This document shows positions 30,365-39,385 of a stretch of DNA of 64,000 bases, in pieces. Source of the DNA: Pseudomonas hygromyciniae (GTDB lineage: Bacteria; Pseudomonadota; Gammaproteobacteria; Pseudomonadales; Pseudomonadaceae); the NCBI RefSeq assembly GCF_016925675.1, contig NZ_CP070506.1, forward strand, positions 3,780,501 through 3,844,500, in the 5' to 3' direction. Position numbers and translations under genes: made by a program. Every line of letters starts with the position of its first letter. Positions within the stretch are counted from its first letter, which is position 1. Below the pieces are notes generated by a model, which made no database searches, was not told where the DNA came from, and worked only from the letters and a program-made list of their open reading frames with translations.

Positions 30365-30576
30365 AAGACCATCATTATTCGTTTGGACGTCATGATGGCG
30401 GAGAAAAAGATCCGCTCCAATCAGCTTGCAGAAGCCATTAGAATGAAGGAAACCAATCTGTCGCTATTGAAAAACGGAAAGATCAAAGGCTTTAAACTCG
30501 AACCCAGAACACGCTATGTATCGCTCTGGATTGCCAGCCCGGCGATTTACTGGAGTTCGAGAGCGAAGAAAGCTAG
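30365..30576 (+). pseudogene. XRE/Cro-family regulator, decayed by frameshift
   Basis: Frame 1 gives IIRLDVMMAEKKIRSNQLAE and TNLSLLKNGKIKGFKLE, the start of the small YozG-like XRE proteins. The expected C-terminus ALDCQPGDLLEFESEES is present, but in another frame and ending at the TAG at 30574. A one-base loss around 30503-30510 (between the codons for KLE and the following AACACGCTATG) accounts for it. The usual initiator position also reads AAG (30365-30367). As it stands only a 70-aa frame from a TTG at 30383 could be made, with an aberrant tail. Confidence 0.75.
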
Positions 30577-30627
30577 GCCTTGGGCTGCGCTGTAGAACAC
30601 TGATCAATTTAATACGGACTCCCCTCT

Positions 30628-30870
30628 ATGAAACCCATTAGGCTCTTGGGCCTCTTCACGGTTGCCCTGATTACCGGCGGCTGCAGCAACGGTAGTTTCA
30701 ACCCGTCCTCGTTCAAGGTTTATGAACCAGGCACGCAGTTTGGCAACCGCCAAGGTTCTTCTTTCTGGTTGGATACTCCCTGCCCTAAACGTGGCTGCGA
30801 TAACAACAAGTTGTTCTTCAATCCAGCCCATCAAGAATCGACCATGGAACGATACAATCATGGGTTCTAA
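30628..30870 (+). CDS. Small hypothetical lipoprotein
   Basis: 80 aa with a clear lipoprotein signal MKPIRLLGLFTVALITGGCS (lipobox ITGGC). The mature part is short, with FKVYEPGTQFGNRQGSSFWL and a Cys pair TPCPKRGC. I do not recognise a family. Its 3' end overlaps the next gene by 11 nt, so the two are probably translationally coupled. Confidence 0.6.
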   Translation: MKPIRLLGLFTVALITGGCSNGSFNPSSFKVYEPGTQFGNRQGSSFWLDTPCPKRGCDNNKLFFNPAHQESTMERYNHGF

Positions 30871-31255
30871 TCGCCGAATAATGTGTGGCCTTGGTTTGTT
30901 CCTGCTGCTGGCAGTGGGCCCAGCAAGCGCACAAGACTTGCCCAATCTCTCGCTGCTCACGCGGTATGGCGTCACCGAGGATCAGTTGCCAGCCGCCCCT
31001 GCCGACCTGGCACTGAACATCGAGCCGACGAATAGCCGGTTTGAAATCAAGCCCGAGCGACCATTGATCCGGGTGGAAAAAAACGGTGACCTGGTATCTG
31101 AAACCACCGGCAACATCAGCATTGATAACGCGGCGGCCCAAGGCCAGGTGCAGTGTGCCCGTGCACTCGCAGAGTTGCAGCGGCGAGGGTCGCAGTACTC
31201 ACTGCCGTGTGGGGACGGGGTCAAGGTCAGTACAACGTTGTGGTCCCAGGAATAA
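30860..31255 (+). CDS. Hypothetical exported protein
   Basis: 131 aa from MGSNRRIMCGLGLFLLLAVG, with a signal peptide cleaved after PASA. The mature protein has LPNLSLLTRYGVTEDQLPAA, IRVEKNGDLVSETTGN and two cysteines (VQCARAL, LPCGDG) that could form a disulfide. No known domain. Overlaps the small lipoprotein upstream, suggesting a two-gene periplasmic unit. Confidence 0.6.
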   Translation: MGSNRRIMCGLGLFLLLAVGPASAQDLPNLSLLTRYGVTEDQLPAAPADLALNIEPTNSRFEIKPERPLIRVEKNGDLVSETTGNISIDNAAAQGQVQCARALAELQRRGSQYSLPCGDGVKVSTTLWSQE

Positions 31256-31389
31256 CCGCGCTTGATACACGCCACCAGGTCGCCCCTTAAAACAGGTTAG
31301 AATGCGCGCCAAGTCGGTCGCCCGGGCCCATCAAGCGCCCACCCGACATCGCACACCGCCCTAGAAACTCCTGCCTTACAGGTCATACC

Positions 31390-31746
31390 GTGGAAATTTT
31401 CAAAGAATTCACCTTCGAGTCCGCCCACCGCTTGCCTCACGTCCCCGAAGGCCATAAATGCGGGCGCCTGCATGGTCACTCCTTCAAGGTGGCCATCCAT
31501 CTGAGCGGCGACCTTGATCCGCATACCGGCTGGATCCGTGACTTCTCGGAGATCAAGGCGATTTTCAAGCCGCTCTATGAGCGCCTCGACCACAACTACC
31601 TCAACGACATCCCCGGCCTGGAAAACCCAACCAGCGAAGTGCTGGCCAAGTGGATCTGGAACGAGTTGAAGCCGTTGCTGCCGGAACTTAGCGCCATTCG
31701 TATCCATGAGACCTGCACCAGTGGCTGTATTTATCGCGGTGAGTAA
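31390..31746 (+). CDS. queD: 6-carboxytetrahydropterin synthase
   Basis: 118 aa, GTG start. Zinc ligands are in place: His13 in ESAHRLP and His28/His30 in GRLHGHSFK; Cys24 in GHKCGR is the catalytic cysteine of the family, and the Glu in HETCTSGC completes the active site. It converts dihydroneopterin triphosphate to 6-carboxytetrahydropterin in queuosine biosynthesis. Length and motifs match short bacterial QueD. No other que genes are nearby. Confidence 0.95.
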   Translation: MEIFKEFTFESAHRLPHVPEGHKCGRLHGHSFKVAIHLSGDLDPHTGWIRDFSEIKAIFKPLYERLDHNYLNDIPGLENPTSEVLAKWIWNELKPLLPELSAIRIHETCTSGCIYRGE

Positions 31747-31875
31747 GTCCTTGCATAGCCAGGCTGTTTGAACGGCCGCTCGAGGTGATCTTTGAGGCGC
31801 CCTAGGCGTAAGGGTTTGCGTTCCATAATCACAGCGATTAAAACCGAACTTCGCCGCAATTCAAGGAGCCAAATC

Positions 31876-32499
31876 ATGGAATCCACCTGGCTGGCACAGG
31901 CCAAGCGCCTGCAGGCATTGGCCTCCACCGCGTTGCACTTTTGCAAGAATGAATTTGACCGCGAGCACCTTGAGGAAATTGCCCAGATCGCTCATTCGAT
32001 GCTCGCACAGTTGGGTAACGTTCCTCTGGAAAGCATTACTGGCCTAGTCTCGGACTTCGCCCAACGCTACTCGACCCCATTGATTGACGTAAGGGGCGCT
32101 GTGATAGAAGGCGACCGTATCCTGCTGGTGCGCGAAGCAACCGATGGATGCTGGGCGCTCCCCGGTGGATTTGCGGATGTTGGGTTGTCTGCCGCCGAGA
32201 ACGTGATCAAAGAAATTCACGAAGAAGCCGGACTGACTGTCACCGCACAAGCGCTCTACAGCGTTACTCACAAGGCCAAAGGCTTGTATACGCCCGATGT
32301 TAGGGACTTCTACAAGTTGTACTTCCTCTGCGAACGAACCTATCAGTCCGCTCCCACGGCTGGGCTGGAAACCACCGACGTCGGCTTCTTCCGCCTCGAC
32401 GAACTCCCGCCCCTGTCACGCGGCCGCACCATCGAGAGTGATCTTGAAGCAGCCTTCGCCTTTCACCGCGGCGAAATCACCCAGACCCTGTTCGACTGA
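31876..32499 (+). CDS. Nudix hydrolase with N-terminal helical domain
   Basis: 207 aa from ATG at 31876, preceded by AAGGAG. Residues about 1-65 are the NUDIX_N helical region (LAQAKRLQALASTALHF). The Nudix box spans about 97-119: GFADVGLSAAENVIKEIHEE followed by AGL. The metal-binding core E..EE is kept, but the first canonical Glu is Leu and the Arg of REU is Lys. Relatives hydrolyse ADP-ribose-like or CDP-choline-type nucleotides. Substrate unknown. Confidence 0.85.
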   Translation: MESTWLAQAKRLQALASTALHFCKNEFDREHLEEIAQIAHSMLAQLGNVPLESITGLVSDFAQRYSTPLIDVRGAVIEGDRILLVREATDGCWALPGGFADVGLSAAENVIKEIHEEAGLTVTAQALYSVTHKAKGLYTPDVRDFYKLYFLCERTYQSAPTAGLETTDVGFFRLDELPPLSRGRTIESDLEAAFAFHRGEITQTLFD

Positions 32500-32704
32500 C
32501 ACCCCGGCACGGTGATCCAATTTGTATCACCGCTGCACCGCTTTCGCGCCTGACTGGGCACAACCGACAAGCAATCCCCTCTTCCTGCCACGCCAGCCCC
32601 TGAATAGTGTGCAACCTGCACAGCGCCCACCGTGCAGCCGTCACTGCTCTGCAGTTGGCACGCCCGCTGCAATAGGCCCTGGGTCACTCACAGGGGAACG
32701 GCAC

Positions 32705-33973
32705 ATGACGCAGAACGAACCGGGCAACGATTACCCTCTCAGCGAAGTGCCCATGCATGCACGCAAGGGCCTTGGCTCCACGGCCATGGTGTTGCTGGGC
32801 TTCACCTTTTTTACCGCGACCATGTTCGCCGGCGGCAAGCTGGGGGTGGCCTTCAGTTTTACCCAGATGCTCGGTGTCGTGGCCCTGGGTAACCTGCTGT
32901 TGGGTATCTACGCCGCAGGCCTGGGTTACATCGCCTTCAAGAGCGGCTTGAACTCAGTGCTGATGGGGCGGTTCTGCTTTGGCGAAGTGGGTAGCAAGTT
33001 GAGTGACCTGATCCTGGGTTTCACCCAGATAGGCTGGTACGCCTGGGGCACAGCCACGGCGGCCGTGGTACTGGGCAAATATTTCGAACTGGGCCAGGGC
33101 AGCGTGCTGGCGCTGATGGTTGTGTTCGGCCTGGTGTTCTGCGCTACGGCCTACGTGGGCTATCGTGGCCTGGAAATCCTCTCTTACATCGCGGTCCCGG
33201 CCATGGGCCTGCTGTTGCTGCTGTCGATGTGGGTGGCCACGGTAAAAGTCGGGGGGCTGGAAGGTTTGCTCGCCGTGGTGCCCAGCGGTGCGTTGGATTT
33301 GTCCACGGCCATTACCCTGGTATTCGGCACCTTTGTCAGTGGTGCAACCCAGGCCACCAACTGGACGCGCTTTTCCCGCTCGGCCAAGGTGGCAGTCCTG
33401 GCCAGCCTGATTGGCTTTTTTATCGGCAACGGCCTGATGGTGCTGATCGGGGCCTACGGTGCCATCGTCTATCAACAACCGGATGTGGTGGAAGTGTTGC
33501 TGCTGCAAGGTTTCGCCATGGCTGCGATGGCCATGCTGCTGCTCAATATCTGGAGTACCCAGGACAACACCATCTACAACTTCGCTGTCGCCGGCTGCAA
33601 CCTGCTGCGCACCAAACGCCGCAAGACCGTCACGCTGGTCGGCGCCGTGATCGGCACCCTGCTCGCCTTGCTGGGCATGTACGACATGCTGGTGCCCTAT
33701 CTGATTTTGCTGGGCACCGTGATTCCACCGATTGGAGGGGTGATCATGGCCGACTTCTTCTATCGCTATCGCGGTCAGTACCCTCGGCTGGCGGAGGTGC
33801 GTTTGCCAGCGTTCAATTGGCCGGGGCTGATTGCCTATGCAGTCGGTACGGTGCTGGCGTTCAGTTCGCCGTGGGTCGCGCCCTTGGTGGGGATTGTCGC
33901 CGCGGCTGCCACCTACATCTTGCTTACCGCCGTCCTGCGGGTGCGGGTGCCATTGGCTGACGCCCAGGCATGA
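32705..33973 (+). CDS. codB: Cytosine permease
   Basis: 422 aa from MTQNEPGNDYPLSEVP at 32705, preceded by AGGGGAAC; an upstream extension is unsupported. Twelve hydrophobic segments. VPMHARKGLGSTAMVLLGFT and FVSGATQATNWTRFSRSA are typical of the nucleobase:cation symporter-1 family near CodB. With codA two genes downstream, cytosine (or a related base) is the likely substrate. Overlaps the pucR-type gene by 4 nt. Confidence 0.88.
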   Translation: MTQNEPGNDYPLSEVPMHARKGLGSTAMVLLGFTFFTATMFAGGKLGVAFSFTQMLGVVALGNLLLGIYAAGLGYIAFKSGLNSVLMGRFCFGEVGSKLSDLILGFTQIGWYAWGTATAAVVLGKYFELGQGSVLALMVVFGLVFCATAYVGYRGLEILSYIAVPAMGLLLLLSMWVATVKVGGLEGLLAVVPSGALDLSTAITLVFGTFVSGATQATNWTRFSRSAKVAVLASLIGFFIGNGLMVLIGAYGAIVYQQPDVVEVLLLQGFAMAAMAMLLLNIWSTQDNTIYNFAVAGCNLLRTKRRKTVTLVGAVIGTLLALLGMYDMLVPYLILLGTVIPPIGGVIMADFFYRYRGQYPRLAEVRLPAFNWPGLIAYAVGTVLAFSSPWVAPLVGIVAAAATYILLTAVLRVRVPLADAQA

Positions 33974-35172
33974 GCCTGACCGTAGCGGATGTGCTGGCCC
34001 TGCCGGGGCTGGAATCCATGACCCTGCGGGCCGGTCGCGCAGGCCTGGACAATGGCGTGCGCTGGCCTTATGTGGCCGAGAACAGCGGCATTGCAGAGTG
34101 GGTGCTGGGCGGCGAACTGGTGTTCATCACCGGCATCAACCACCCGCGTGATGAGGCCAACCTCCTGCGTCTGCTGGACGAAGCCTGCTCGCGGCGCGTC
34201 GCCGGCCTGGTGATCCTGACCGGCCCGGATTACATCCAGGGGATTGCCCCGGGGTTGCTGCAAGCCGCCGACGCCGCCGGGATGCCTCTGATCGAACAAC
34301 CGTACTCGCTGAAAATGGTGCTGGTGACCCAGGCCATTGGCTCCGCGCTGATCGAGTCCGAGCAGTTGGGGCGTTCGCGGCATGAGGTGCTGGAACGCCT
34401 GTTGGCGGGGGACTACCAATCCCTCGACCTGCTATTGCATCGCGCCAGCCAACTGGGTATGCCGCTGGCCGGACACTGGCAAGTGGCGCAGTTGCAACTG
34501 GTGGGTGGCGACGCGTTATTTGCGCAAACCGTGGCTGGCGAGGCCGAAGCACAACTGGCCCGCCAGCACGAGGCCATTACCCGCCGATTGCGCCAGTTCG
34601 CTGCCGAGCATCCCTCACCCTTGCCAGTACTCGGCAGGGCTGGGCAATGGACCTTGCTGCTGCCGGCCACCGATGATCACCGGCAACGCCTGGCAAATTG
34701 GTTGAGGCCGCTGAACCTGCGTTTGGCCCCGCTGAAGCTATGCATCGGCTTGAGCGCGGCAAAACATCCGCCCGCCGGCCTCGCCCAGGCACTGGACGAA
34801 GCTCGCCAGGCACTGGTGGTCGCCCGGCGCTTTGGCGAGCATGCCGGGGTCTGTGTCTATGATGAGCTAGGGGTGTTGAAGCTACTGTGCGCAGTACGCG
34901 ATCGCGGGCTGCTCGACCAGTTCCTCCATGAGCGCCTGGGGCCGCTGCTGCGCCATGACCAGCGCCACGGCCCCAGCCTGATGCCGACCCTGCAAGCCTG
35001 GTTCCTGGACAATGGTAACCTTGTGGCTGCTGCCCAGCGGTTGGCGGTCCACCGCAACACCCTGACCCATCGCGTCCAGCGTATCGAGGCCCTGTGCGGG
35101 CTGTCGCTGGACAATCCCAATGACCGCCTGGACATCGGCGTCGCGCTGATGATCTGGCGGCTGTCTGCCTGA
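33970..35172 (+). CDS. PucR-family transcriptional regulator of the cytosine operon
   Basis: 400 aa. N-terminal PucR domain (LTVADVLALPGLESMTLRAG, then GELVFITGINHP). A GGDEF-like middle region, and a C-terminal PucR-type helix-turn-helix: LVAAAQRLAVHRNTLTHRVQ followed by RIEALCGLSL. PucR proteins are nitrogen or purine-catabolism regulators. Lodged between permease and deaminase with a 4-nt overlap on one side and 28 nt on the other, so it probably controls its own operon. Confidence 0.9.
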   Translation: MSLTVADVLALPGLESMTLRAGRAGLDNGVRWPYVAENSGIAEWVLGGELVFITGINHPRDEANLLRLLDEACSRRVAGLVILTGPDYIQGIAPGLLQAADAAGMPLIEQPYSLKMVLVTQAIGSALIESEQLGRSRHEVLERLLAGDYQSLDLLLHRASQLGMPLAGHWQVAQLQLVGGDALFAQTVAGEAEAQLARQHEAITRRLRQFAAEHPSPLPVLGRAGQWTLLLPATDDHRQRLANWLRPLNLRLAPLKLCIGLSAAKHPPAGLAQALDEARQALVVARRFGEHAGVCVYDELGVLKLLCAVRDRGLLDQFLHERLGPLLRHDQRHGPSLMPTLQAWFLDNGNLVAAAQRLAVHRNTLTHRVQRIEALCGLSLDNPNDRLDIGVALMIWRLSA

Positions 35173-35200
35173 TTGCTTTTTGCCCAAGAGGAACCTGCCC

Positions 35201-36436
35201 ATGCATATCATCAATGCCCGCCTGCGCAACCGTGAAGGCCTGCATGATCTGCACCTGGAACATGGCCGGATCGCCAGTATTACGCCACAAACAGCCACGC
35301 CGCCCATGGGGCCGGACGACCTGGATGCCGCGGGTAACCTGGTGGTACCACCCTTTGTCGAGCCGCATATCCACCTTGATGCCACCCTCACTGCCGGCGA
35401 GCCGCGCTGGAATATGAGCGGGACGCTGTTTGAAGGGATCGAATGCTGGGGCGAACGCAAGGCCACCATCACCCAGGAAGACACCAAGACCCGCGCCAAA
35501 CAGACCATCCAGGCCCTGGCGGCCCATGGTATCCAGCATGTGCGCACCCACGTAGACGTCACCGACCCGGACTTGACGGCGCTCAAGGCCATGCTCGAAG
35601 TGCGCCAGGAGAGCAGCCACCTGATCGACCTGCAGATCGTGGCATTCCCCCAGGAAGGCATCGAGTCCTACCGCAATGGCCGTGAACTGATGGAAGAAGC
35701 CATTCGCCTCGGCGCCGATGTGGTGGGTGGTATTCCCCATTTCGAATACACCCGCGACCAAGGGGTGAGCTCGGTCAAGTTCCTCATGGACCTGGCCGAA
35801 CGCACGGGCTGCCTGGTCGACGTGCATTGCGATGAAACCGACGACCCGCACTCGCGTTTTCTCGAGGTACTGGCCGAAGAGGCCCGCAGTCGCGACATGG
35901 GCAGCCGGGTCACCGCCAGCCACACCACGGCCATGGGTTCCTACGACAATGCCTACTGCGCAAAACTGTTCCGTCTGTTGGGGCACTCTGGCATCAGCTT
36001 TGTTTCCTGCCCAACCGAAAGCATTCACTTACAGGGCCGTTTCGACAGTTTCCCGAAACGCCGGGGCGTGACCCGGGTCAACGAGCTGTTGGAAGCCGGC
36101 ATGAACGTGTGCTTCGGCCAGGACTCCATCGTCGATCCCTGGTACCCACTGGGCAACGGCAATATTCTGCGGGTACTCGAAGCCGGGCTGCATATCTGCC
36201 ATATGCTCGGCTACAGCAACCTGCAAAGAGCACTGGACCTTGTCACCGACAACAGCGCCAAGGCCATGGCCCTGGGCGATCGCTACGGCCTGGAGCCGGG
36301 GCGACCGGCCAACCTGCTGATTCTCTCGGCTGACAGCGACTACGAGGTCATTCGCAGCCAAGGCCTGGCGCTGTATTCGATCCGCAACGGCAAGGTGTTG
36401 ATGAAGCGCCAGCTGGCGCAGGTGGCCTTTTTGTAG
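35201..36436 (+). CDS. codA: Cytosine deaminase (amidohydrolase)
   Basis: 411 aa from MHIINARLRNREGL at 35201, with AGAGGAA upstream. It follows E. coli CodA closely: PPFVEPHIHLD (metal His56, His58), SGTLFEGIECWGERKA, HVRTHVDV, VDVHCDE, TASHTTAMGSYDNAYC and DPWYPLGNGN. The metal Asp is in FGQDS; E. coli has FGHDD at this spot, and SCPTESIHLQGR replaces ANPLVNIHLQGR. These active-site changes could alter the substrate towards another pyrimidine or triazine. Converts cytosine to uracil and ammonia if canonical. Confidence 0.9.
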   Translation: MHIINARLRNREGLHDLHLEHGRIASITPQTATPPMGPDDLDAAGNLVVPPFVEPHIHLDATLTAGEPRWNMSGTLFEGIECWGERKATITQEDTKTRAKQTIQALAAHGIQHVRTHVDVTDPDLTALKAMLEVRQESSHLIDLQIVAFPQEGIESYRNGRELMEEAIRLGADVVGGIPHFEYTRDQGVSSVKFLMDLAERTGCLVDVHCDETDDPHSRFLEVLAEEARSRDMGSRVTASHTTAMGSYDNAYCAKLFRLLGHSGISFVSCPTESIHLQGRFDSFPKRRGVTRVNELLEAGMNVCFGQDSIVDPWYPLGNGNILRVLEAGLHICHMLGYSNLQRALDLVTDNSAKAMALGDRYGLEPGRPANLLILSADSDYEVIRSQGLALYSIRNGKVLMKRQLAQVAFL

Positions 36437-36445
36437 AGCCTTTGG

Positions 36446-38599
36446 CTAAACGATCGAGTCGAGGTCCAAAGGCTGGCCTTTGCCATGCTCGTCATGCGGG
36501 GCCGGCGGGATGCTTGCCACTTGTGATAACTCACGGTTTTCCCGGTGGCTGAACCAGCGCTTGAGGCTGGCCGGCAAGTTTGCACCCTGCGCATGGCTGC
36601 CATAGACATCACGCGCTTGCAGGCGTCGCCACCGCAAGCTTTCCAGGCGTTGGCGACTGACTTGCAAGCGGTCGATTTCAGCGGCCAAGCCATCGTAGTG
36701 CTCATGGCTACGCCCGTTCGCCGGCCGGCGACGGTGCAGTTCCAACTGTTTGTCCTGCAATTGGCGTCCCATGGTGCCCAGGGCGTGATCGATCAATGCG
36801 TACTCCCGCGCCGTCACGAGGGAGCCGCGGTTATCCAGGGTTTGTTGCCAGCGACGCAAGGTGGCCCAGGCTGCCGGCACGTAGCTGCTGACCATGAAGT
36901 GTTGGCTGGCCTGAAACAGTTGCTTGATCAGGTTATCGCGCTCGGGCATGTCGCCGTTCAGGTACAAGGCGCGATTGCATCCCGCCTCCTCCAGAGACTC
37001 ACATCCCGGCTTCCACAGCACCGATGAATGCGTTCCATCCGGGAGCAGGATCGGCATGAAGTGTTGTTGCTCGCCGTGGTGCCAGTAAGGATTGCCCCCG
37101 ATACGTACCAGGCCTGCCGCAAACAGCAGGCCTGCGGGCGCGGGGGCGCTGAACAACGTTACCGCGCCGGGAACCCAGAGTTTGGCCGTGGTGTTCATCC
37201 ACGGTGCCGGCACGCTGGGAACCGGGTCATTGTGGTTGACGATACGGTGATGAACCAGGTCAGCCGCGCCCCCGGTAAATTCGGCGTCGGCAGCGCGTGG
37301 AGCACCGTAGGTGTATAGGAGCACGTTGTAGTCGGCATCTTTGACCCGGCGCAGTCCCTCTGCCAGCAGCAGGGCGATTGCCCCTCCCAGGCTATGGCCG
37401 CAGATCACAATGCGTTGCCCGCTGTAGAACTGATCGAGGTAGCGCAGCACGAATTCGCGCATGGCACGATAGGCCTGATAAAAACCTTCATGGGCCTTGC
37501 CGATGCCGTCCGCGAACGGCACCTGGTGGGCGTTTGCATCACGCAGGCCATCAGCGGCACTGGCCGTACCCCGTACCGAAATCAGCACAACCTCATCGTG
37601 ATGGCTGATAAAGGCCTGGGTATCAGTACCCTGCTCTTCATCATCGAAAAAGTGCAGGTTCGCCGGATGCTCCTGCTCACCCAAAAGCTTCGGGCTGTTT
37701 TGCGGATACAACTGGGGATCGAAGGGCAGTATCTCGAAACGTCGGGAATAGGCGACTTCCTCATACAGCGGGTAAAACCGTTGTACTTGCCCTGCGTCGA
37801 CCCTCCAGGCTTGCTCATACCCCGAGAGTTTTTCAGCAAACAGATGGCCGATGCTGGGGTCCAGGGGGAAACGGACTTCATCTTGCGGCTGGGTTGCCGG
37901 CTCCTGGCCAAAACGGCAGTAACTCAAGGTCGCCATCAATGCCAGTTGGTACAGGTTCAAGGCACAGAACCCATCCTCGGTGGACAGCATCGGGCGTAAC
38001 GCTCGCAAGGGTCGGACTTCCAGCACGCTGTGCTGGTTGGGGAACAGCACCACACCCGATAATGCAGGCTGCGGCGGACCGAATCCGAGGTCGGCCATCA
38101 TTTTCAGGGCATGGCGTCGGGGGGCGTAAGACCGGGGCGCAGGAGGCGGTAAATGGGCGGTATGGCGGACGAGGTCGCGGACTTCGACTTGGTAGAAACG
38201 ATTCGCTTGCTCCTGGGCCGGATTTTGCTCGACCCGCAGGCCGTCATTGCGCACAAATCGAGTATGTTCAGCTCGAAATTGAAGCTCGGTGATAGGTAAG
38301 GGGTAGTGATCTCGCGCTTGCAATACTCCGTGATAATCAGCTCCAGATGACTCATGAACCGCCTCGAAAGTCAGAACCAATGGGCCTCTGTATTGGTTGG
38401 CCAGCTTCACATAGCCATCACCGTCCAAGCGCCCAATGTGCCGCTGTCCGTTACTATCCAGGACCGAATAAGCAAGCCCTCCATAGGCCTTCCCGTTGCC
38501 GGTTTCATCAACCAGGGAAAAACTCAGCCAACATCCACGTAACGGACAAGCCGGCATTTTTTCGCTGAAAAACGGTACCTTCCATTCTTCGATAGCCAT
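36446..38599 (-). CDS. Lipase-family protein, putative type VI secretion effector
   Basis: 717 aa. Centre of the protein is a class-3-type lipase domain: VVLISVRGTASAADGLRD, KAHEGFYQAYRAM and GHSLGGAIALLLAEGL with the Ser nucleophile; HHRIVNHNDPVPSVP supplies the Asp, and a His follows in the YWHHGEQQH region. The N-terminal 130 residues are a beta-rich region (GGLAYSVLDSNG, GDGYVKL); the C-terminus is helical. No signal peptide, as expected for T6SS cargo. Last gene of the vgrG-DUF4123-lipoprotein-lipase operon, matching the layout of Tle phospholipase effectors. Confidence 0.8.
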   Translation of the reverse strand: MAIEEWKVPFFSEKMPACPLRGCWLSFSLVDETGNGKAYGGLAYSVLDSNGQRHIGRLDGDGYVKLANQYRGPLVLTFEAVHESSGADYHGVLQARDHYPLPITELQFRAEHTRFVRNDGLRVEQNPAQEQANRFYQVEVRDLVRHTAHLPPPAPRSYAPRRHALKMMADLGFGPPQPALSGVVLFPNQHSVLEVRPLRALRPMLSTEDGFCALNLYQLALMATLSYCRFGQEPATQPQDEVRFPLDPSIGHLFAEKLSGYEQAWRVDAGQVQRFYPLYEEVAYSRRFEILPFDPQLYPQNSPKLLGEQEHPANLHFFDDEEQGTDTQAFISHHDEVVLISVRGTASAADGLRDANAHQVPFADGIGKAHEGFYQAYRAMREFVLRYLDQFYSGQRIVICGHSLGGAIALLLAEGLRRVKDADYNVLLYTYGAPRAADAEFTGGAADLVHHRIVNHNDPVPSVPAPWMNTTAKLWVPGAVTLFSAPAPAGLLFAAGLVRIGGNPYWHHGEQQHFMPILLPDGTHSSVLWKPGCESLEEAGCNRALYLNGDMPERDNLIKQLFQASQHFMVSSYVPAAWATLRRWQQTLDNRGSLVTAREYALIDHALGTMGRQLQDKQLELHRRRPANGRSHEHYDGLAAEIDRLQVSRQRLESLRWRRLQARDVYGSHAQGANLPASLKRWFSHRENRELSQVASIPPAPHDEHGKGQPLDLDSIV

Positions 38600-38611
38600 A
38601 GCTGAATATCC

Positions 38612-39385
38612 TTATTCAGTACAGGTTGGGTAAACATTGCACTCACGCCCGTCAGGCATCTTGAAAGGCCTGAAAGTGGGAGCATCCTTCGCGCAAAAAC
38701 CATATTGATCGGCCATACTTTTCCCTAGACAACGCTTCCACCCGTGAGGGAAACGGATCCAGGTATTCCCCATGTAAGGTCTCTCTTCGTTCGTAACCTC
38801 CATCACCAAGCTAAGTGTGTTTCCTGCTAGTTGATCGCGCGGCACTACGCCACCTGCCTGCATCCTCTGCAATTGCCCCTCGTTGTCCAGCGAGTTGCAT
38901 TTAAGAATCTTCCTGATGGCATGTTGTGACCCGAGGGTACGAAACAACCACTGACACCGCCCTTTCAACTCCAAAGTCTCCAACCCAGGCGCCTCCCCTC
39001 CTGAACGGTCCTGAAAGTAGATCGCCGCAATATCCCCCCCAATATCCGTATCCCGCGTTCCCCACCGTGCATAAAAATCAAACTCCACGCTGCGCAACAC
39101 CAACGGGCAACCGTCTACCGTTTCAGTCAGCGGCAGGTCCTGGGTCACGCGGCTGGCCGCCGGGTTATATGCCACGCTAAAGATCTTGCGCTCCGGCCTT
39201 TTGCCTCGACGTGCAGGCAACGTGCAGCTTTCGCCAGCCGCGGGGCTGTAATTGGCCGCGCTTTTAAAACGAAAGTTGGCAGGCAGTTCCACCTGCAAGG
39301 TAAAACGCTCAGCGGGCACCCTTGCACATCCCGCCATCCACACCATGCCCACTACCAGTAATGCACCGTACGCCCGCTTACTCAT
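38612..39385 (-). CDS. Putative lipoprotein, candidate immunity protein for the lipase effector
   Basis: 257 aa. Lipoprotein signal MSKRAYGALLVVGMVWMAGC with lipobox MAGC. The mature part is beta-rich and contains several Cys (ESCTLP, DGCPL, KGRCQW, CNSLDN), suggesting disulfides in the periplasm. I recognise no family. Its start overlaps the DUF4123 gene by 8 nt and it precedes the lipase gene by 12 nt. Periplasmic lipoproteins beside Tle effectors are usually their immunity partners, so this role is inferred from position. Confidence 0.65.
   Translation of the reverse strand: MSKRAYGALLVVGMVWMAGCARVPAERFTLQVELPANFRFKSAANYSPAAGESCTLPARRGKRPERKIFSVAYNPAASRVTQDLPLTETVDGCPLVLRSVEFDFYARWGTRDTDIGGDIAAIYFQDRSGGEAPGLETLELKGRCQWLFRTLGSQHAIRKILKCNSLDNEGQLQRMQAGGVVPRDQLAGNTLSLVMEVTNEERPYMGNTWIRFPHGWKRCLGKSMADQYGFCAKDAPTFRPFKMPDGRECNVYPTCTE

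Noticed and set aside
31256..31389. preQ1 riboswitch ahead of queD
   Set aside because: No preQ1-I or preQ1-II pattern could be found in the leader.
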